DNA from: Megalonaias nervosa
Lineage: Eukaryota > Mollusca > Bivalvia > Unionida > Unionidae
Length of the DNA stretch: 64,000 nt
Direction of reading: 5' to 3'
Assembly: GCA_016617855.1 (NCBI GenBank)
Contig: JAECUM010009842.1
Coordinates: 1 to 64,000, forward strand
The translations under genes and the position numbers were made by a program. Positions 12,708 to 26,409 of this stretch are shown here, in pieces (positions within the stretch are counted from its first letter, which is position 1; each line of letters begins with the position of its first letter). Below the pieces are notes generated by a model. The model had not been told where the DNA came from, made no database searches, and worked only from the letters and a program-made list of their open reading frames with translations.

Positions 12708-13557
12708 AGGTACAGTCTGACTATACCAAGCCATTTGTTTGTACCCTCCTACCGATTTCAATAATGAAAACCTTTAATGTGATAAAAAGTGCAAGGAACT
12801 TAGTCAATTCATTCACTGATTTATATTTTCTAACCTGACTTTGAGCAGAATGGCCCTAACAATGTCATTGTCTGCGCGTTTCATACTTAACGTAAGTTTT
12901 CAATATAATAGACCGACATGCTCAAAATCCATTTCCAGTTCCTGGACATGTCTATTTTCAGCAAAGGGGTGTGTGCACAACTAGAGATGTACATACATAT
13001 GTCGTCTGCTTGTGATATTTACAATGTCAAATCAAACAAAGGAAAAGAATGACAACAACAAATTTTGCCTTTCACGTGGATTTAACAAGCAGTTTAATTA
13101 ATATGTTCATGTGTGCAAAGGGATATAATTCCAAACTCTGAATGTTATGGTAATTTACGGAATTATCTGGCAGCTACCGAACAGGATGAACTTTGTCATT
13201 ATGCTGCCTGATGGAAATAAACTAGCCCATAGTGTACACAATATGACACAGTGTTAGTATGGAAAGTCCGTTAAGCATGAAAGGTGCAAGGGGATGCCAG
13301 TATTACTGCCATTCTGGTCACAGTCAGGTTAGAAATTATAAATCAATGATTCAATTGACTAAGTTCTGTGTACTTTTTATCACATTAAACGTTTTTGTTA
13401 TTGAAATCGGTAGGGTGGTACAAACAAACGGGGATGTATAGTCAGACTATAGCTGTTCAATAAAAACATGCTAAGGATTTAGAATGCAACTGTTTCAAAC
13501 ATAATGGGCATTAATAAACAACTTAAGTCACGATTACAAACTTTTCTGCCTATGCCT

Positions 13558-13870
13558 TGTGTGCATGTGTGCTTTGGATTTTAATGAAGCTTTAACAATT
13601 TTCCAGTCATATCGCTACGATGTCTGCAGTGTGGCAGTTTATAGTGATGTCTAGCACTTGGGCATCATGCTGCAGACATGCAGCATCACATCCTACCCAG
13701 TCACATTATCCTGACACCAGTCTTAACACTAACCTTTTAATGCTGAGTGCCATGTGAGCCAGCTGCTAGTACCATTTTTACAAGTCTTTGGTATGACTTA
13801 GCCAGAGTTGAAACCCACAACCTCCCACATCTGAGGCGGATGCTTTAAACACATAGGCCACCAGAGTGGT
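13558..13870 (-). mobile_element. SINE family A, copy 4, older
   Basis: Body and head recognisable with many substitutions: the B-box site reads AGTTGAAACCC on the plus strand, and the body lacks about 14 bp around the GGCCGACCAG phrase. GT-rich tail at 13,558-13,575. Confidence 0.8.
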
Positions 13871-14164
13871 CTCCTATGCCTTGTCAACTATATATGGGGA
13901 TACTCCTGGGAGTATCTTATTCAATACAATTACTGTTATTTATCCAACCCCTTCATTTACTACTAAAATATTCCAAGTGTTTTTGGAAAAATGAACCTTG
14001 GAGGTAATATTTCTGGTGATTTACATTTATTTATTCCATTTTAGTGTAATGGTGGGGAATAATTTTCAACAGGGATACATTTCCTTTAAATCAAAATATA
14101 AATCAAACACATATCTGCAACAATACCCAAGTAAATTAAGACTGCTACAAAAATGCAATAATTA

Positions 14165-14325
14165 AAATACTACATTAATACAATAGTACTATAAGAATAC
14201 TACAATAATACAAAAGTACATTAAGAATATGACAATAATACCATAGTACATTAAAAATACTACAATAGTACTATAAGAATACTATAATAATCCAACAGTA
14301 CATTAAGAATACCATAATAATACAA
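14165..14325. repeat. Tandem array, 30-bp AT-rich units
   Basis: About five to six units of the form AATACTACAATAATACAATA plus GTACATTAAG. A second small array of the same unit lies at 17,541-17,632, so the unit is dispersed and not purely local. The sequence between 14,326 and 15,230 is AT-rich, with no recognised feature. Confidence 0.85.
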
Positions 14326-15233
14326 ATGGGATAAAAAAAACACAACACAAATGCCAATAATTCTGGGCAATTAGTTTCGTATTTAATGTATACTTCTTCA
14401 GGTACAAAATGTTTTGAAAGAAATGGATGACGTCTTTATATTTTAAAACAACAATTACCTCATTAAGTAAAGTCATAAATGATATGCATCAACATAACGA
14501 TTTTATATATATGACAGGATCAAAAAGATACATGAGTCTCTAATGAAACCTGAATCAGTAAAATAATAAAATTACATAGAGACAAACTGTCATACATATA
14601 ATTATATTATTATAAAGAATATACAATTTATCAATTTTAAAAAAAAATATTTTATACAATTTTATATAGTGCATTGGTATTAAGGACATTAGGATACAAA
14701 GTATCTGACTTATGAATCCAATAAGTTTCTTTTATGAGTCTATAAAATAAAATATAGAAAATAGTATAAACTGTATAGAAAATAAAAAAAGACAATTTTC
14801 ATCATCTAAATGTAGCAGACACCAGTGTTCTCAATGTGCAAACATAAGAGAAAGTACTTCTTTCATTAGCGCTAATACAAAAGAGCTATTTTCTCTATGT
14901 TATAACATTAACTGTGTATCAACTGATGTGATTTATTTGATAAACTGTAAAAAATGTAACATGCATTATGGTGGACAAACACTTCAAGTTTCTAAGAGAA
15001 TGAATAATCATCACTATGAAAGTGATATATAAAAATATACGAGATCCACAGTTTTCCTCTAATATTTCAACACATTTTAATACCAATAATCTCTCTACTC
15101 GATTTTTCTTTCATACCAATAGATATTGTTCATGGAGACATGAATAGACTCATACAAGAAACCACCACATTTGAATTTTATAGGGTCCTTACAAGATGTT
15201 AAAGGGTCCCACTTCATAGTTTCAACAGTAAGT

Positions 15234-15236
15234 TGT

Positions 15237-15281
<45 letters not shown>
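15234..15281. repeat. Compound microsatellite (GT)n(GA)n
   Basis: A GT run of about 12 units passes directly into a GA run of about 10 units. Confidence 0.9.
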
Positions 15282-15388
15282 GTCTCACTAGAATTTTGGT
15301 GAAAATATGAGTTCCAGACCTTCCAACCCTGACGATTCTGTCTCAGTAAGTCAGTTGATTTTTTCCCATAAGATTCACTAGTTTTCAG

Positions 15389-15550
15389 TAAGGCGTAACA
15401 AATATCATAAACTGCTATTGTAAGGTGTAACAAATATCATAAACTGATATTGTAAGGTGTAACAAATATCTTAAACTGCTATTGTATGGTGTAACAAATA
15501 TCATAAACTGCTATTGTAAGGTGTAACAAATATCATAAACTGCTATTGTA
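15389..15550. repeat. Tandem array, 32-bp units, five copies
   Basis: Units of TAAGGTGTAACAAATATCAT plus AAACTGCTATTG, nearly identical, five in a row. The region 15,551-16,601 after it holds one isolated copy of a GTTAGTCTGGTTCCC motif (16,057-16,072) that recurs as an inverted pair at 61.76-61.84 kb; nothing else was seen. Confidence 0.9.
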
Positions 15551-16601
15551 ATGCTGGAAAACATAATTAGAAGTTTGGTATTTGAAACATGCAGCGATGA
15601 TAAACATTATGTTCAACTGAACAGTTTGTAAAGTACGTGCAGACTTTATTTACCACTAGTATGGTTGCACAAACTTAAGTTCCAAATCCTATGCAACTCA
15701 ATGGCTTGTTGCTATCTCTCAACCTGATGTAATTCTTGGAAATTCTTTTACCATTTCACATGACGACAGCAATCATATCTCTCGCCACAAGACATACCCA
15801 AATTGGCATGTTATGTCCAATAAATGTAATTGTGTCCCTTCCAGCTTTTATTCACAAGAATCTGAATATTCCTTTTTATTCTTCTGTGTTGATTATTAAC
15901 ACTTTTCTAGAGGCATATTTTCCCTTTCGTCTTAAACATGCATCGCTTCCTGGATGCCATTTTTTAAAAAAAATTCTATAATCAACAGTTTGATTATGCA
16001 GACGCTTCGCATGAACAAATAGGTGCAGTTTAAAGTGTCTGGAGTGCTAATGTAAAGTTAGTCTGGTTCCCTGACCAATTTCACTAATTCTAATATGAAA
16101 CCCAGATCCATATCAAACATGGATGAACCAATTATCTGGATTTTTCGGCAACATTCATTTTTCTGTAGTTTTTGCTTTTATGCCGTAAGTCCACATTTTA
16201 AGGGTAATTTTCGTAAGACTTATGGCAAAATCATAAGGGTTGGCAGGTCTGAAGTTCTACCAGCAAAAGTTGCTGTCCCCTCTCACAAGCATGTTCGGCA
16301 TACATGAAGTGGATAAACATCCATTATAATGCCAGGAATAAAGAGACACATAACCTTGTTTTACTTATTTTGTAATTCTCTTAATATTCATATATTAAAA
16401 TCAATATCCCATCAGTCGACTACACAAGGCCCTTCTTTAGACAGTGATACATCGTGCCCTCCAAAACAAATATATCAGGTGAGGCGTCTTCATTACAGAA
16501 CTGGATGATCGTGAATTTAATTTTACATTTTTGCAATGAGCATTCACATGCTCAATCCCGAATACTGAATTACATTACTCTCATATTCTTCTTTTAAAGG
16601 G

Positions 16602-16924
16602 ACCGCTCCAGTGGCCTAGTGGTTAGAGCGTCTGCCTCGGATGTGGGAGGTCGTGGGTTCGATCCCCAACCGAGTCATACCAAAGACTTACAAAAATGGT
16701 ACTAACAACTGCCTCGCTTGGCACTCGGCATTAAGAGGTTAGTGTTAGGACTGGTCGGCCTGGTGTCAGGATAATGTGATCGGGTGGGACATCATGCTAC
16801 ATGTCTGTGGCATGATGCACCAGCACTAGACATCACTATAAACTGTCACACTGCAGACATCGTAGTGACATGACTGAAAAATTGCTAAAGTTATGTTAAA
16901 AATCCAAATCACACACACACACAC
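16602..16924 (+). mobile_element. SINE family A, copy 5, plus strand
   Basis: Complete copy in the plus orientation: head from 16,602 with A-box region GGCCTAGTGGTTAGAGCG and B box GGTTCGATCCC, body, T-rich end, and an (AC)n tail at 16,909-16,924. It is useful as the readable reference copy of the family. Confidence 0.9.
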
Positions 16925-17540
16925 ATTCTTTTAAAGTCTGTAAAATGGTTTTAATTGGTCCTTTTTCTGATCTGACATGTTTTGAAGTTTGCAAAGATCC
17001 ATCTGCTCTAACATTTTTCATCATATAATACCCACAAATCACATCGTAAAGCATCTTGCTTATAATTTGGCGCCATTTTCTATCAAACCATAGAGTGGTC
17101 CGTGCCAAATTTTATTATGAATATAATGAATATGTGAAGCCAATTTGAACAATTGATAAAACCCGTCTGTTTTCTTGGAAATAAAATGGGTCATATACAG
17201 TTGCTATAAATAGAAAACAAGGAAAATTCTTACGCAGCAGTTATGTTTTTAAAACAGATTCCCAAATTTAAAGAGATGAAACTAAAAATGATAAAGACAA
17301 CTTTTTACTGATTTTTATTTATTTTACTTTTTAATTTACCAAAACAGCATAATCCATATACTGGAGAACATAAAACATAATTTGTTGAAAAAATAGGTGT
17401 AATGATTACTTCAATGATTACTGGAAATCGACTTGGTCAGCAATTTTTATTGCATCATACGGGACTCTTAGGCTGGGGTTTTAATGCGTCATTTTTAATT
17501 TATTGTATCAGAGATGCACATTTGTGTGTTATCGGAAGCC

Positions 17541-17632
17541 CTGCTACAATAATACAACAGTACTCAAAGAATACTACAATAATACAATAGTACACTAAGA
17601 ATACTAAAATAATGCAATAGTACATTAATACT
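17541..17632. repeat. Small array of the 30-bp AT-rich unit
   Basis: Three units related to the array at 14,165-14,325. Confidence 0.75.
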
Positions 17633-18045
17633 GCAAAGAAAATTATAACCAATTTCAACATCCTACATCATGGAATACTTTGGTCTTTTCAACTGTAACT
17701 TCATGTCTGCCAACAAAGAAAACCAGCTGAGGTAAAACACAGTTTTATTTCAGTCTTTTCTGCATTATTTCATTTTTTCAAACATTACTAAAAATAAAAT
17801 TACAGGCAAAAATTAGATGCATCCTATACGAAAAATACCTCTGACTGGAGGCATGTTTTTTGCCTCTAATTTTGCTACAAAGTGTGAAAATTATATTGTG
17901 TACTGAAGACACCAAAAGAAGTAGGTATTTATCTCAGGTTGTTTTCTTGCTTTAAAGGATCCGTCTTTTCCATAAGCTGATATTTAAAAACTAATGCAAA
18001 AATGCTTAAACTGATCCAAATGCACCTGACACTGACAGCACTGAC

Positions 18046-18185
18046 CTTGTTTGATGACTTCCTCACACTTATCACACGGGCCAGAGTGACAGGTGGCTTT
18101 ACACTGGTGTTTCCCACAGTTCTGGGTTTTCTGACATGTACTGCCACACTTCAACACCATACTCTGACCACACTTCACCTTTTGG
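18046..18185 (-). CDS. NFX1: NFX1 exon (two half fingers)
   Basis: Acceptor AAATTGTAG, donor GTCAGT. One base completes the first codon and one is left at the end. It encodes VKCGQSMVLKCGSTC and then CGKHQCKATCHSGPCDKC, a textbook NF-X1 finger (C-x2-H-x-C-x3-C-H-x3-C-x2-C). It joins in frame to the exon at 18,680-18,751, giving CGKTTQKVKCGQ, a conserved family phrase. Confidence 0.92.
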
Positions 18186-18679
18186 CTACAATTTTGAGAA
18201 TAAATTACTGACTCTGTTACAAGTCTATAAATATCGAAACACCAGAAAGTTTTAAGCTGTCACAGTGAACAAAACTCAAAAATTAGCCTCCAAAAATTTG
18301 TTTTACATCTAATGTGGTAGATACAACATAGTTTCTGTGATGAGTCAAAGTTGGAAATGGAGAATCTAACTGATGAATGAGTTAACAAGTCAACTGTAAT
18401 TCATTAATCACAGTAAATATCTTATTATGGACTGAGTGCACTCTACATATGTAATCTATCATATTTCCATGCAATCATTATGAAGGAATGTATGTACAAG
18501 GATTAAATTAATCTTCACTCTGGAAAATCGTTAATATCTACCGTGAACAATTCACCTAAATACAAAGTACATTTAAGGTCACATACACACAGACATTTAA
18601 AAAACTATTTATTTTCTAGTCATATAAAGATCTGGCTTAAAGACTTTCTCAGTATTTTGTAAATTAGAATCTGACTTAC

Positions 18680-18751
18680 GTGGTTTTGCCACAGTCACAT
18701 GACTTGGAGACCATGATACTGCAGGGAGGACAAGGCCCAGGATGACATAAG
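18680..18751 (-). CDS. NFX1: NFX1 exon (first complete finger core)
   Basis: Acceptor TTTCTTGTAG, donor GTAAGT. The exon of 72 bp encodes CHPGPCPPC and then CDCGKT. One base at the start completes a codon with the two bases left by the 26,410-26,512 exon (reading K-C-T-I-L-C-H), and two bases are left at the end. Confidence 0.9.
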
Positions 18752-20472
18752 CTACAAGAAATCACACTGCAAATAAGCAACTGAATGCAATTACTTTTAT
18801 ACAGTCATTATTTATTATAGTACCAGTTAGGATGGGACAAAATTTATATCTTCTTGTTATATACAACCACTAAAACTTGTCCCACAGATTGAAGTCTCCA
18901 CAGTCTGATATATCCCCCAGGCATGAAATGGAATGTATATTCAATGTTAATGATTACTATTGCAAGAAATACATTTCAAGTACTTGCAAAGTGTTTTCAG
19001 TTCATCCAATTGTAATTTATGATTTTCCTGTGATGGGCACAACTTGTCTTGTTCGTAACTAACTGAGACAGATCCATGATTTAAACATATCTTTTTGACT
19101 GTCACTATTATACAGTGTCTATGACATGACAGAAATTACATTTGTTAGCACAAAGCCTAAACTGTGCATTTGTTTCTAATTAAGAATGGTGCAGCGTTGG
19201 ATTATAATCAATTAAAAAAGTAAAAAATTGCTCATTCAGTTTATAAAAAGAGACATCATAAGAACAGACAATGTTACGACCATCAAAGCATATTAATTAA
19301 CTAAAAGTTGTTTGCCGATATAATGTCGGTTGTCAGAGTTATCTCCCCTTAGATATAAGACTTGGCAGCAAAGCATAAGAACCTATCAGTTACTACTGGA
19401 GCAGAAGGCATGCTCTCTATGGATGCAACTGTGGGGAGACCAGGAGGGTGTATTGTAATATGATTAAGTAAGTATTCTCGAAGAACCATATTTTACTAGG
19501 AAAAATTGGTTTTCTCTTCAAATACATTATCCAATGATAATACCTTAGAAGAATAGGTATGAGGTAGAGGGAGGTACATTCCCTTACCCTAGAGATACCA
19601 TCTTCGGTTCCCTAAGTTATTTGGGACAGCTTCTAGGTAACCAAACTGGAGGGGACTAAATCATTCAAGGCGCAGCTTCAAAAGGGACAAATTTCCCCTT
19701 GCAAATCCAGCAGAAGTCATGAAGCTGAGTCTTAAGAAGCTGCCAATCGATCTTAAAGGGCGATCTATTGAGCTGCTGATATAACTCCTACCAGACTGAA
19801 TTGGGCCCTCTGGGATTACAGATCTCGGAGATAACAGCTAGAGAACGTGGACTCGGATTTCTATCCCACAACTGCTCAAATCTCATGAGCCAAAGTGCGT
19901 AATAAGTTCAGTTAAATCAAGCCCTGCAAGGTAAAAATGCTGTTGTCCTTACCCTAGTCACTGAAAACGTGCCATTTACCCTCACACACCTTTAAAGTGA
20001 AGGACCTTCAAGCTCATTTGCTCCTCACCAAGATCAAAGGCCTAAATTCCATTCCGTGCAAGGATCTCCTTACAAGCACCAGGTGTAAAAGAAAAGCCTG
20101 TCTGGGCAAAGATGGCAAACATGCAACCTGGGTTGTTTAGCAGTTTGGCATCACCACAATTTTTCTGTGGCTTTGCTTTCTATGAATTGTATTTTTTTTC
20201 TAAATATATTTGCACAATGATTTAAGAAAACAGACAATCTAATAAACTTTAAACTGGAACTTCCACACAAAGTGATGTATTTCCCCATTACTGGTTCACT
20301 AACAGTTTTAAATTAATTTTATGACGAAATTGTGTACAAGAGGCAGTTAAAATATCCAGATCACCCATTCTGTTCTTAAAACACAAATTGCTCTTTACAT
20401 ACTGTCGTTAAAGTCTTGAAACACAAGTTTGTATGTTTTTATCATTAAGGATAACATGCAGAAATCAGGCAG
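18752..20472 (-). other. NFX1 intron, part; no gene recognised
   Basis: Part of the 7.7-kb intron between the exons at 18,680 and 26,410. From about 19,330 to 20,110 the sequence is visibly less AT-rich than the surroundings and may be an old transposon, but I could not assign it. No long open frame. Confidence 0.4.
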
Positions 20473-20730
20473 TGATAGCTGCTAACTGACTTGGGTAAAG
20501 GGTTAATGGCCAATCAGCTATCAAAACACATGCTTGTGAATGTGCTAGAGTTTGTTTGTCAACGTAACTGACAACAAAACTAGGCCTAGCTACTGATGAT
20601 TTGATAGCTGCTAACTGACTTGGGGAAAGGGTTAATGGTCAATCAGCTATCAAAACACATGCCTGTGAATGTGCAAGAATTTGTTCGTCAATGTAACTAA
20701 CAACAAAACTAGGCCTAGCTACTGATGACT
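20473..20730. repeat. Direct duplication, period 129 bp
   Basis: Two adjacent copies beginning TGATAGCTGCTAACTGACTT, with only a few differences. Each copy contains ACTAGGCCTAGCTACTGATG near its end. A recent local tandem duplication. Confidence 0.9.
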
Positions 20731-23690
20731 TGATGAATACACTTTACTACAACACAACAGCCTGGTTAATGCGAGGGGGCATCTCAAAAAGGTATGGTTG
20801 GTCAAAGTATCTCGGAAAAAATCACAGGGCAAAGTCGTTTTCTCTTTCCTAACAGAAGGCGGAGTTTACATATTTTAGGCAACTTTGTCGCCTACTTCGC
20901 CTGGCAGCATGACCCCTGGTTACGACTCCTGGGACTTAAACTATGCAACAAGAAATATCAAAACAAAGAAGTTTTGCATAATTGAAAATAATTAATTTCT
21001 TAAAATACAGGAGTGAAAGAATTAAATTAACTTACAGCATGATGAATGAATTCCTATTTCCTAAAAGTCCTTTCAATTCCAATAGTTCCAAGAAATCCGA
21101 ATACGTTCCAACGAAAAATGCCCCTTTTGTGTTGAAGTTTCAAATGTACAGAAAGATTTCCAAAGAATTCAAATAGTCATTGAATAAATTTAGTTAATAC
21201 CGTACAGTTATTCTAGTGTGTCATGCAAAAAATAAATCTTTTCAAAAACCAAGCTGGGAGATTGAATCCGAAAACATGCAGATTGGGACCTACCATCAGG
21301 AAGTTTTTTGCTGCCTATTTAAGCATTGTTGTCACTAAATATGCACCGATTTTTCGGGTCCAATGCATGTGAAATTCTCAAAGAACATGCCATTTCTCCC
21401 TGTGAAGTGTGTTATTTCCCCCACCCAGTGCACCCATTTCATATTCTGGTCAACTGTGCCCAAACTACACAACAGCTAAAGGTTAGACTCAGGCCTCTTC
21501 AACATACTTCGAAGAAACTGCCTGTTCCACAGTGAGTGAAAGCACTAGCAATTTACTGACAAATAAACAATGCCCTTTTTAGTTACAACTAACAATGCCT
21601 AAAGTGGGTGTGAATTTATGTTAACAGTTCAAATGTGGACTCAAGCTACCATACATGTGATAACTATTTCCCACATTTTATATCCCACCTTATTTCTTTA
21701 TTGTTAACTCATATATGCATGTAACACTGCTTACTAAATAACATATTTATTCCAAATTAGTTTTTTTGGGGGGGCACATATGCTCTGAGATACATTTCTT
21801 CATTCCTTCTTTTAATTTAATGATGGTAATTAATGCTTATATATATACAGTACATTAATGCCAGGTGTTGACTTCACTGATGGGAATGGAGATCCTAGTT
21901 TGCTTGTCAAGAAAAAGATCTACAGCATTCAGTTATCATTCTTGTGATTTAAGAAGCAATTCACTGCAAGCAAAGCATGTAAACCGCAGCAAAAATAAAT
22001 TTCTGAACTCCTGGTTCACAGAGATGTACTTTTTGTGAAGCTAGCCGGGGGGGGGGGATGGGATTTAATTCCTGAATGTATGAAATCAATGGTCGCATTA
22101 TATGTCACTTAGCTTACATTGCAAATTATGATCATAGGGTTTTAGTACTAAAATGTCATTACCTAAAGTTCCTTATAAAACTATTATTTGGAAAATAATA
22201 TACATAACATAGATTTGCTTACTACCTGATGTTTCTATTAAAAAAATGGGAGAGAGAGACTGTAGATGTACGGGAAAGTAGATATTTTACATTTGATAAT
22301 GCATTTATTTCAGGTGACAACAGTAATACCTATGCACTAACGGTGATGCGGGATGCAAAGACCATGGAACTAGAGCAAAACAGTCATGTAATGATTTATT
22401 TTGTAATATTATTTCTGTATTGCTTGTTGTCAATAAAGTAATAACTATCCCATCATTTTCAATTTTCATTGCCTATTACATTAACAGACTTGGAAAAATA
22501 TTCACTACTTGTTCTGGCAACATTTTTTGAAAATTGGCAACAAAATATTCAGGTTGGCGATTTTTTTGGTGACAACTTTTTAAAAGCCAGGACCATCCCT
22601 GACAGAGAGATCACTAGTGTTATGTATAATTAATTTGTATTATTCATTGGCTTTTCTTAATATGTTATATACATTTGTATTTTGTACCTGACAGAGTCCA
22701 AAATCAAGTTCACAGTGCACCTGACCAGAGACACTGATTTTGTAAACAACATAATATGTTGCTAATATTTCTCTGTGAAAATAGATTAAATATTAGGATC
22801 ATTATCAATGGAAGTGTACATGTTTATCTTAATCTGAGTCAGGGATATTGGAATTTTATGGAAAACCTGTTGTATCTGACGTTTGCCATGTTCTTTATTA
22901 TAATTTTAGTACACTGTCTGTTTGACAACTTCGATTGTACTAGAAATGAACTTTTGACCATCATCCTGGTTCTAGTTTTGTGTCTTAGCTTTTTATATAC
23001 TGTTGTTTACTTGAGAAATTATTCATTCTTGCCTTAATACCTTGAAGCAGAACCCGTTATATTGTTGTGTTTAGTTTTCTCATTTGGCCAGAATTATTTA
23101 TTCAAATTATTGTTTACTGGAAATAAAAAGTGTTCATCAGTATTATTCTTGGACTATATTATTATGATACATCAAAAGACTTAGTACATCATCACATTCC
23201 AGGCCACTGGCATATTACCACATTCAAGACTACATGCACATCAAAACATTCAATATTGGAACTTATTTGGAATACCACTGGAATTCAATATGAACTTTAC
23301 ACATTTGGATTTGTGATACAACTTTTAGGATTATTTGGGATTTTAATTCACAATACTGTAAGTTCTTTTAGAATTTTCATGATTTATTCTTGGGAAATAA
23401 ATTATTTGTTGACTTTTACAAAACTTGTTGGTTTTAACTCTTTTCTTTAACAGCTGCACACCGCCAAACATAAATACATTCAATAAAAGATTGACAGGTG
23501 AAGAGTACATTTTTTCTGAAGTGTCTGGCCCTTCTTGATAATGAGCCAGCCTGCCAGGTATATGTTATATCCGGACCCTTATCTTGTGCTGGAGCACCAA
23601 TGCTGGAAGTCTGAAACCAGAACACAGAGGTGCTGGAATCTTTTCCCAACCCCCATTTTGGAGGCTGCTCACGATCACCAAGTTGTCAGA
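20731..23690. other. NFX1 intron, part; AT-rich, no supported gene
   Basis: Contains a short G run near 22,047-22,055 and two hydrophobic open frames on the plus strand (22,756-23,037 and 23,130-23,450). I do not call these genes, because AT-rich DNA gives such frames by chance and no motif or splice structure supports them. Confidence 0.4.
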
Positions 23691-23699
23691 CATTACAAG

Positions 23700-25250
23700 G
23701 ATTATCTTTCACAAAGTGAATAATTTTTTAGGCATGAAAGACACTGATTATGGCCTTCATTTCAAGAAAGTTTATTTTAAGGGTCCTCTCCTCTAGTCTC
23801 CAGTTGCTGCTGACCACAATAAACTGGGACAAAAGGTGGCATCCCTGCCATATGAACTTGTGTCCATACAGACAGAAATTTCCATATAGGTTTCTCCAGA
23901 GGAATTCCAGATATAAGCCATTTTCTGATCTGCCTCTGCTGCAGGAACTGTCTTATCTTGGTCAAGATCATAACTGAACAATTTAGACATGATGGAAAGG
24001 GGTGCCACTAGGACAGTAGTGCATGATAAGGAGGCCAAGGTAGGTATACTGATAGCTGATGTAAACTGTGTAGCTGCAAAACTTCCTTCATGAAAATCAA
24101 CTCCCTGCTGGAGACCAAGTCTCTGAGCTTCATAACCCATGCAATATGCATGGAAGGGAAGTGAACAAGGTTAAGGCAAGTCAAACATTCCATAACAAGA
24201 TGGAGAAAATGCTGGAAGAGAGCTAAATCTGATTTCTAGTTCACCAAAAATCCCAGCTGGGTGAAAAGGGAGAGAATGTTATTTAAGTCCTGCAAAAGAA
24301 ATTAAACTTACCTCATGTTTCTGATGAATGTTGTTTATATACACTACAGTCACTGTAGAATAGGCTAAGCCAAACAGGGTTAGGATGCAGTCAACAAACA
24401 CCAACAGACACAATTTGAGACCAAATGAAAGTGCACAAAATTGGTATATTGTTCCTTGAAATGCAAACTGAAGACATTTGAATCAAGCTTGATAGACATG
24501 GATATAAAATTATGCAATGGTCTGATCAAGATTTTTCACAAATTCATGCTTTTGCTAAAAAGCAGTACCAACCATGCTGTCTTGATTCTGAACTTTGTGT
24601 GGTTATAGATTTCTTGGGCTGGTTCATATTTATAACTGTTTGGAGGATTCTGTTCTCTTTAGGCACAAGAAAAAGTCAAGAATAAAACCCATGTGAGTTT
24701 CATTTTTGAACTATCTCCACTGCTGGCATGGTAAGTAAAGAGCAGATCTCCTTCTGTAGAATGTTTGTCTTCTCTGAATAAATAGAAACTTATTCAATGA
24801 AGGGGATGACAACAGGTCAGGTCCAGCTGAAACAACTTGGATCAACCATTTGCTTTGTAGAAAAGGTTAATCCATACTGCCAAAAGTGAAGGAGTCTGGT
24901 GACAACAGGCAGATTGTCAGCAGGTGGTTGTGGAGGCAAGTGATTGGTGGTTGTTGGGAATCTTGGGGAAGGAGAAAGTTGCCTATATATTCCCTTTATT
25001 TGGTCGATTCTGAAACTTAGAGGCCTGTCGCCAAAATAACTCTGACTGTGGACAAAAATGATGATGATGAGCAGGATTGGATTTCTCTCTCTTTGCCTTT
25101 GACCATCGCTCCATTGGGACTGAGACTGAAATGAGTGAAAAACTGGAGATGGGGTAATTAGAGTTGGAGAGGCAGCTGCCTGCTTCTGCACATCCTCAAT
25201 ATGACCACCAAACAGATGTGGCAAGCCAAATAGTAATGAGTCCAATGTTC
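23700..25250 (-). pseudogene. Decayed DIRS-like retroelement fragment (RT/RNase H region)
   Basis: Several minus-strand frames in a row read like a worn DIRS polyprotein. At about 24,230-24,300 there is LFTQLGFLVN followed by a stop and KSDL, which resembles the reverse transcriptase phrase LGFxVNxxKSDL. Next comes VMKLRDLVSS (about 24,100-24,140), then WLISGIPLEKP with a degenerate T-D-A-S-like segment (about 23,880-23,930). The frame at 24,817-25,245 ends in TRLLHFWQYGL, like the G-G-R-L-x-x-F linker that precedes the RT. Frames are broken by stops and shifts, so it cannot be active. Assignment rests on remembered family phrases and order. The tyrosine recombinase and the split repeats of a DIRS element were not found. 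Confidence 0.5.
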
Positions 25251-26409
25251 AATAAATAATGTGGCTTCAGCAAGGATAAGTAGAGAACGGCATTTCATCT
25301 CATCAAGTCCATGTTACATGAAGGTGTCGGGGCACTGTCCATGAAGTGTTCTGCAGCCCTGTTAATCACTTTTGCAATGGGATGAGTTAACTCCTAAGTG
25401 TGTTCATCATCCATTTGTTCAGCCAGATAAGAAAAATCTAAGGATGCCAAATCAAGCATCAATGAAATGGCAAATGTAATCTGCACAAGTCAGAGATGGT
25501 GACCAACCACGACAAACTGTGAAGTATTAAGTTAAACACCACCTATGTCTTTATCTAAGTTCGCAATCTCAAGGCATGCGTCACAGAGGGTGCAGTATCA
25601 GCAATAGAATGGTGCTGACAATTGTATCTTTGAAAAGAACGCCTTGGAGTTAATCTTAACAAACTGTAGCAGTAGATTTGCCAGTGTTCAGCCTCATCAC
25701 AAGCAATATTCCCCCCCTCCAAATTTGGGGAATGCATAATCATTTAAAAGAACAAAATAAATAGTTGTATATAATATACTAGTAGTTTTGTCACTTTAAC
25801 TTTCATGTTCTCTCATTATCTAACAGCATTTATTATAATAAATACCCATGTTTCCTTAATTAACTTTCTTTTCAAATTAAATCATGCATTTGCATAAATT
25901 TTGTCTCCATTATTATTAATTCAACCTCAAAATAAATTAAATCTTCCTTGCTGTAGGTGTGACTGTAACCTCAACAATATGTTACACTAGTGACTGTCCA
26001 AGACTTTACATTGCAACCTGACAATCTATATGGTTTACAAAATAGATATCCACTGCCATTTTTCAGTATTTAACACCTTCAGTAATTTTGGTCATTGCTA
26101 GCAACAACAGACGTAAATGAACATCCACTAAAGAAATGCTACTGGCATATTTTTCCCCAATGAAAAATGCATTTTTGGGAGTACACAAGGTCATAATTTT
26201 TGGGGAACATATGATAAATAATTGTGGGAAACCAGCAATCTCATGCTCAATGTGCTATATTGTGGCAGGCCTTCTCAATACATGCCAGATGCATAAAGAT
26301 CATATAATAAGCCCCTCTTTTCTCAAATCTACAAAATTATTTTTGGCAATCATGGAACTCAGCCATCCATCATCTGAGGTGATGCAAGAAAACTATACAT
26401 CATATTTAC
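25246..26409. other. NFX1 intron, part; nothing recognised
   Basis: AT-rich, with short frames only. No repeats that I can define. Confidence 0.5.

Noticed and set aside
13259..13441. Short plus-strand frame with C-Q-Y-Y-C-H-S-G, like a zinc finger piece
   Set aside because: Wrong strand for NFX1, and the motif does not continue.
17929..18147. 72-residue minus-strand frame overlapping the exon at 18,046-18,185
   Set aside because: Other-frame shadow of the NF-X1 finger exon; it has no cysteine pattern.
22756..23450. Two plus-strand hydrophobic open frames that might be membrane protein exons
   Set aside because: Very AT-rich DNA, no splice structure, no motif and no similarity that I can recall; they lie inside an NFX1 intron.
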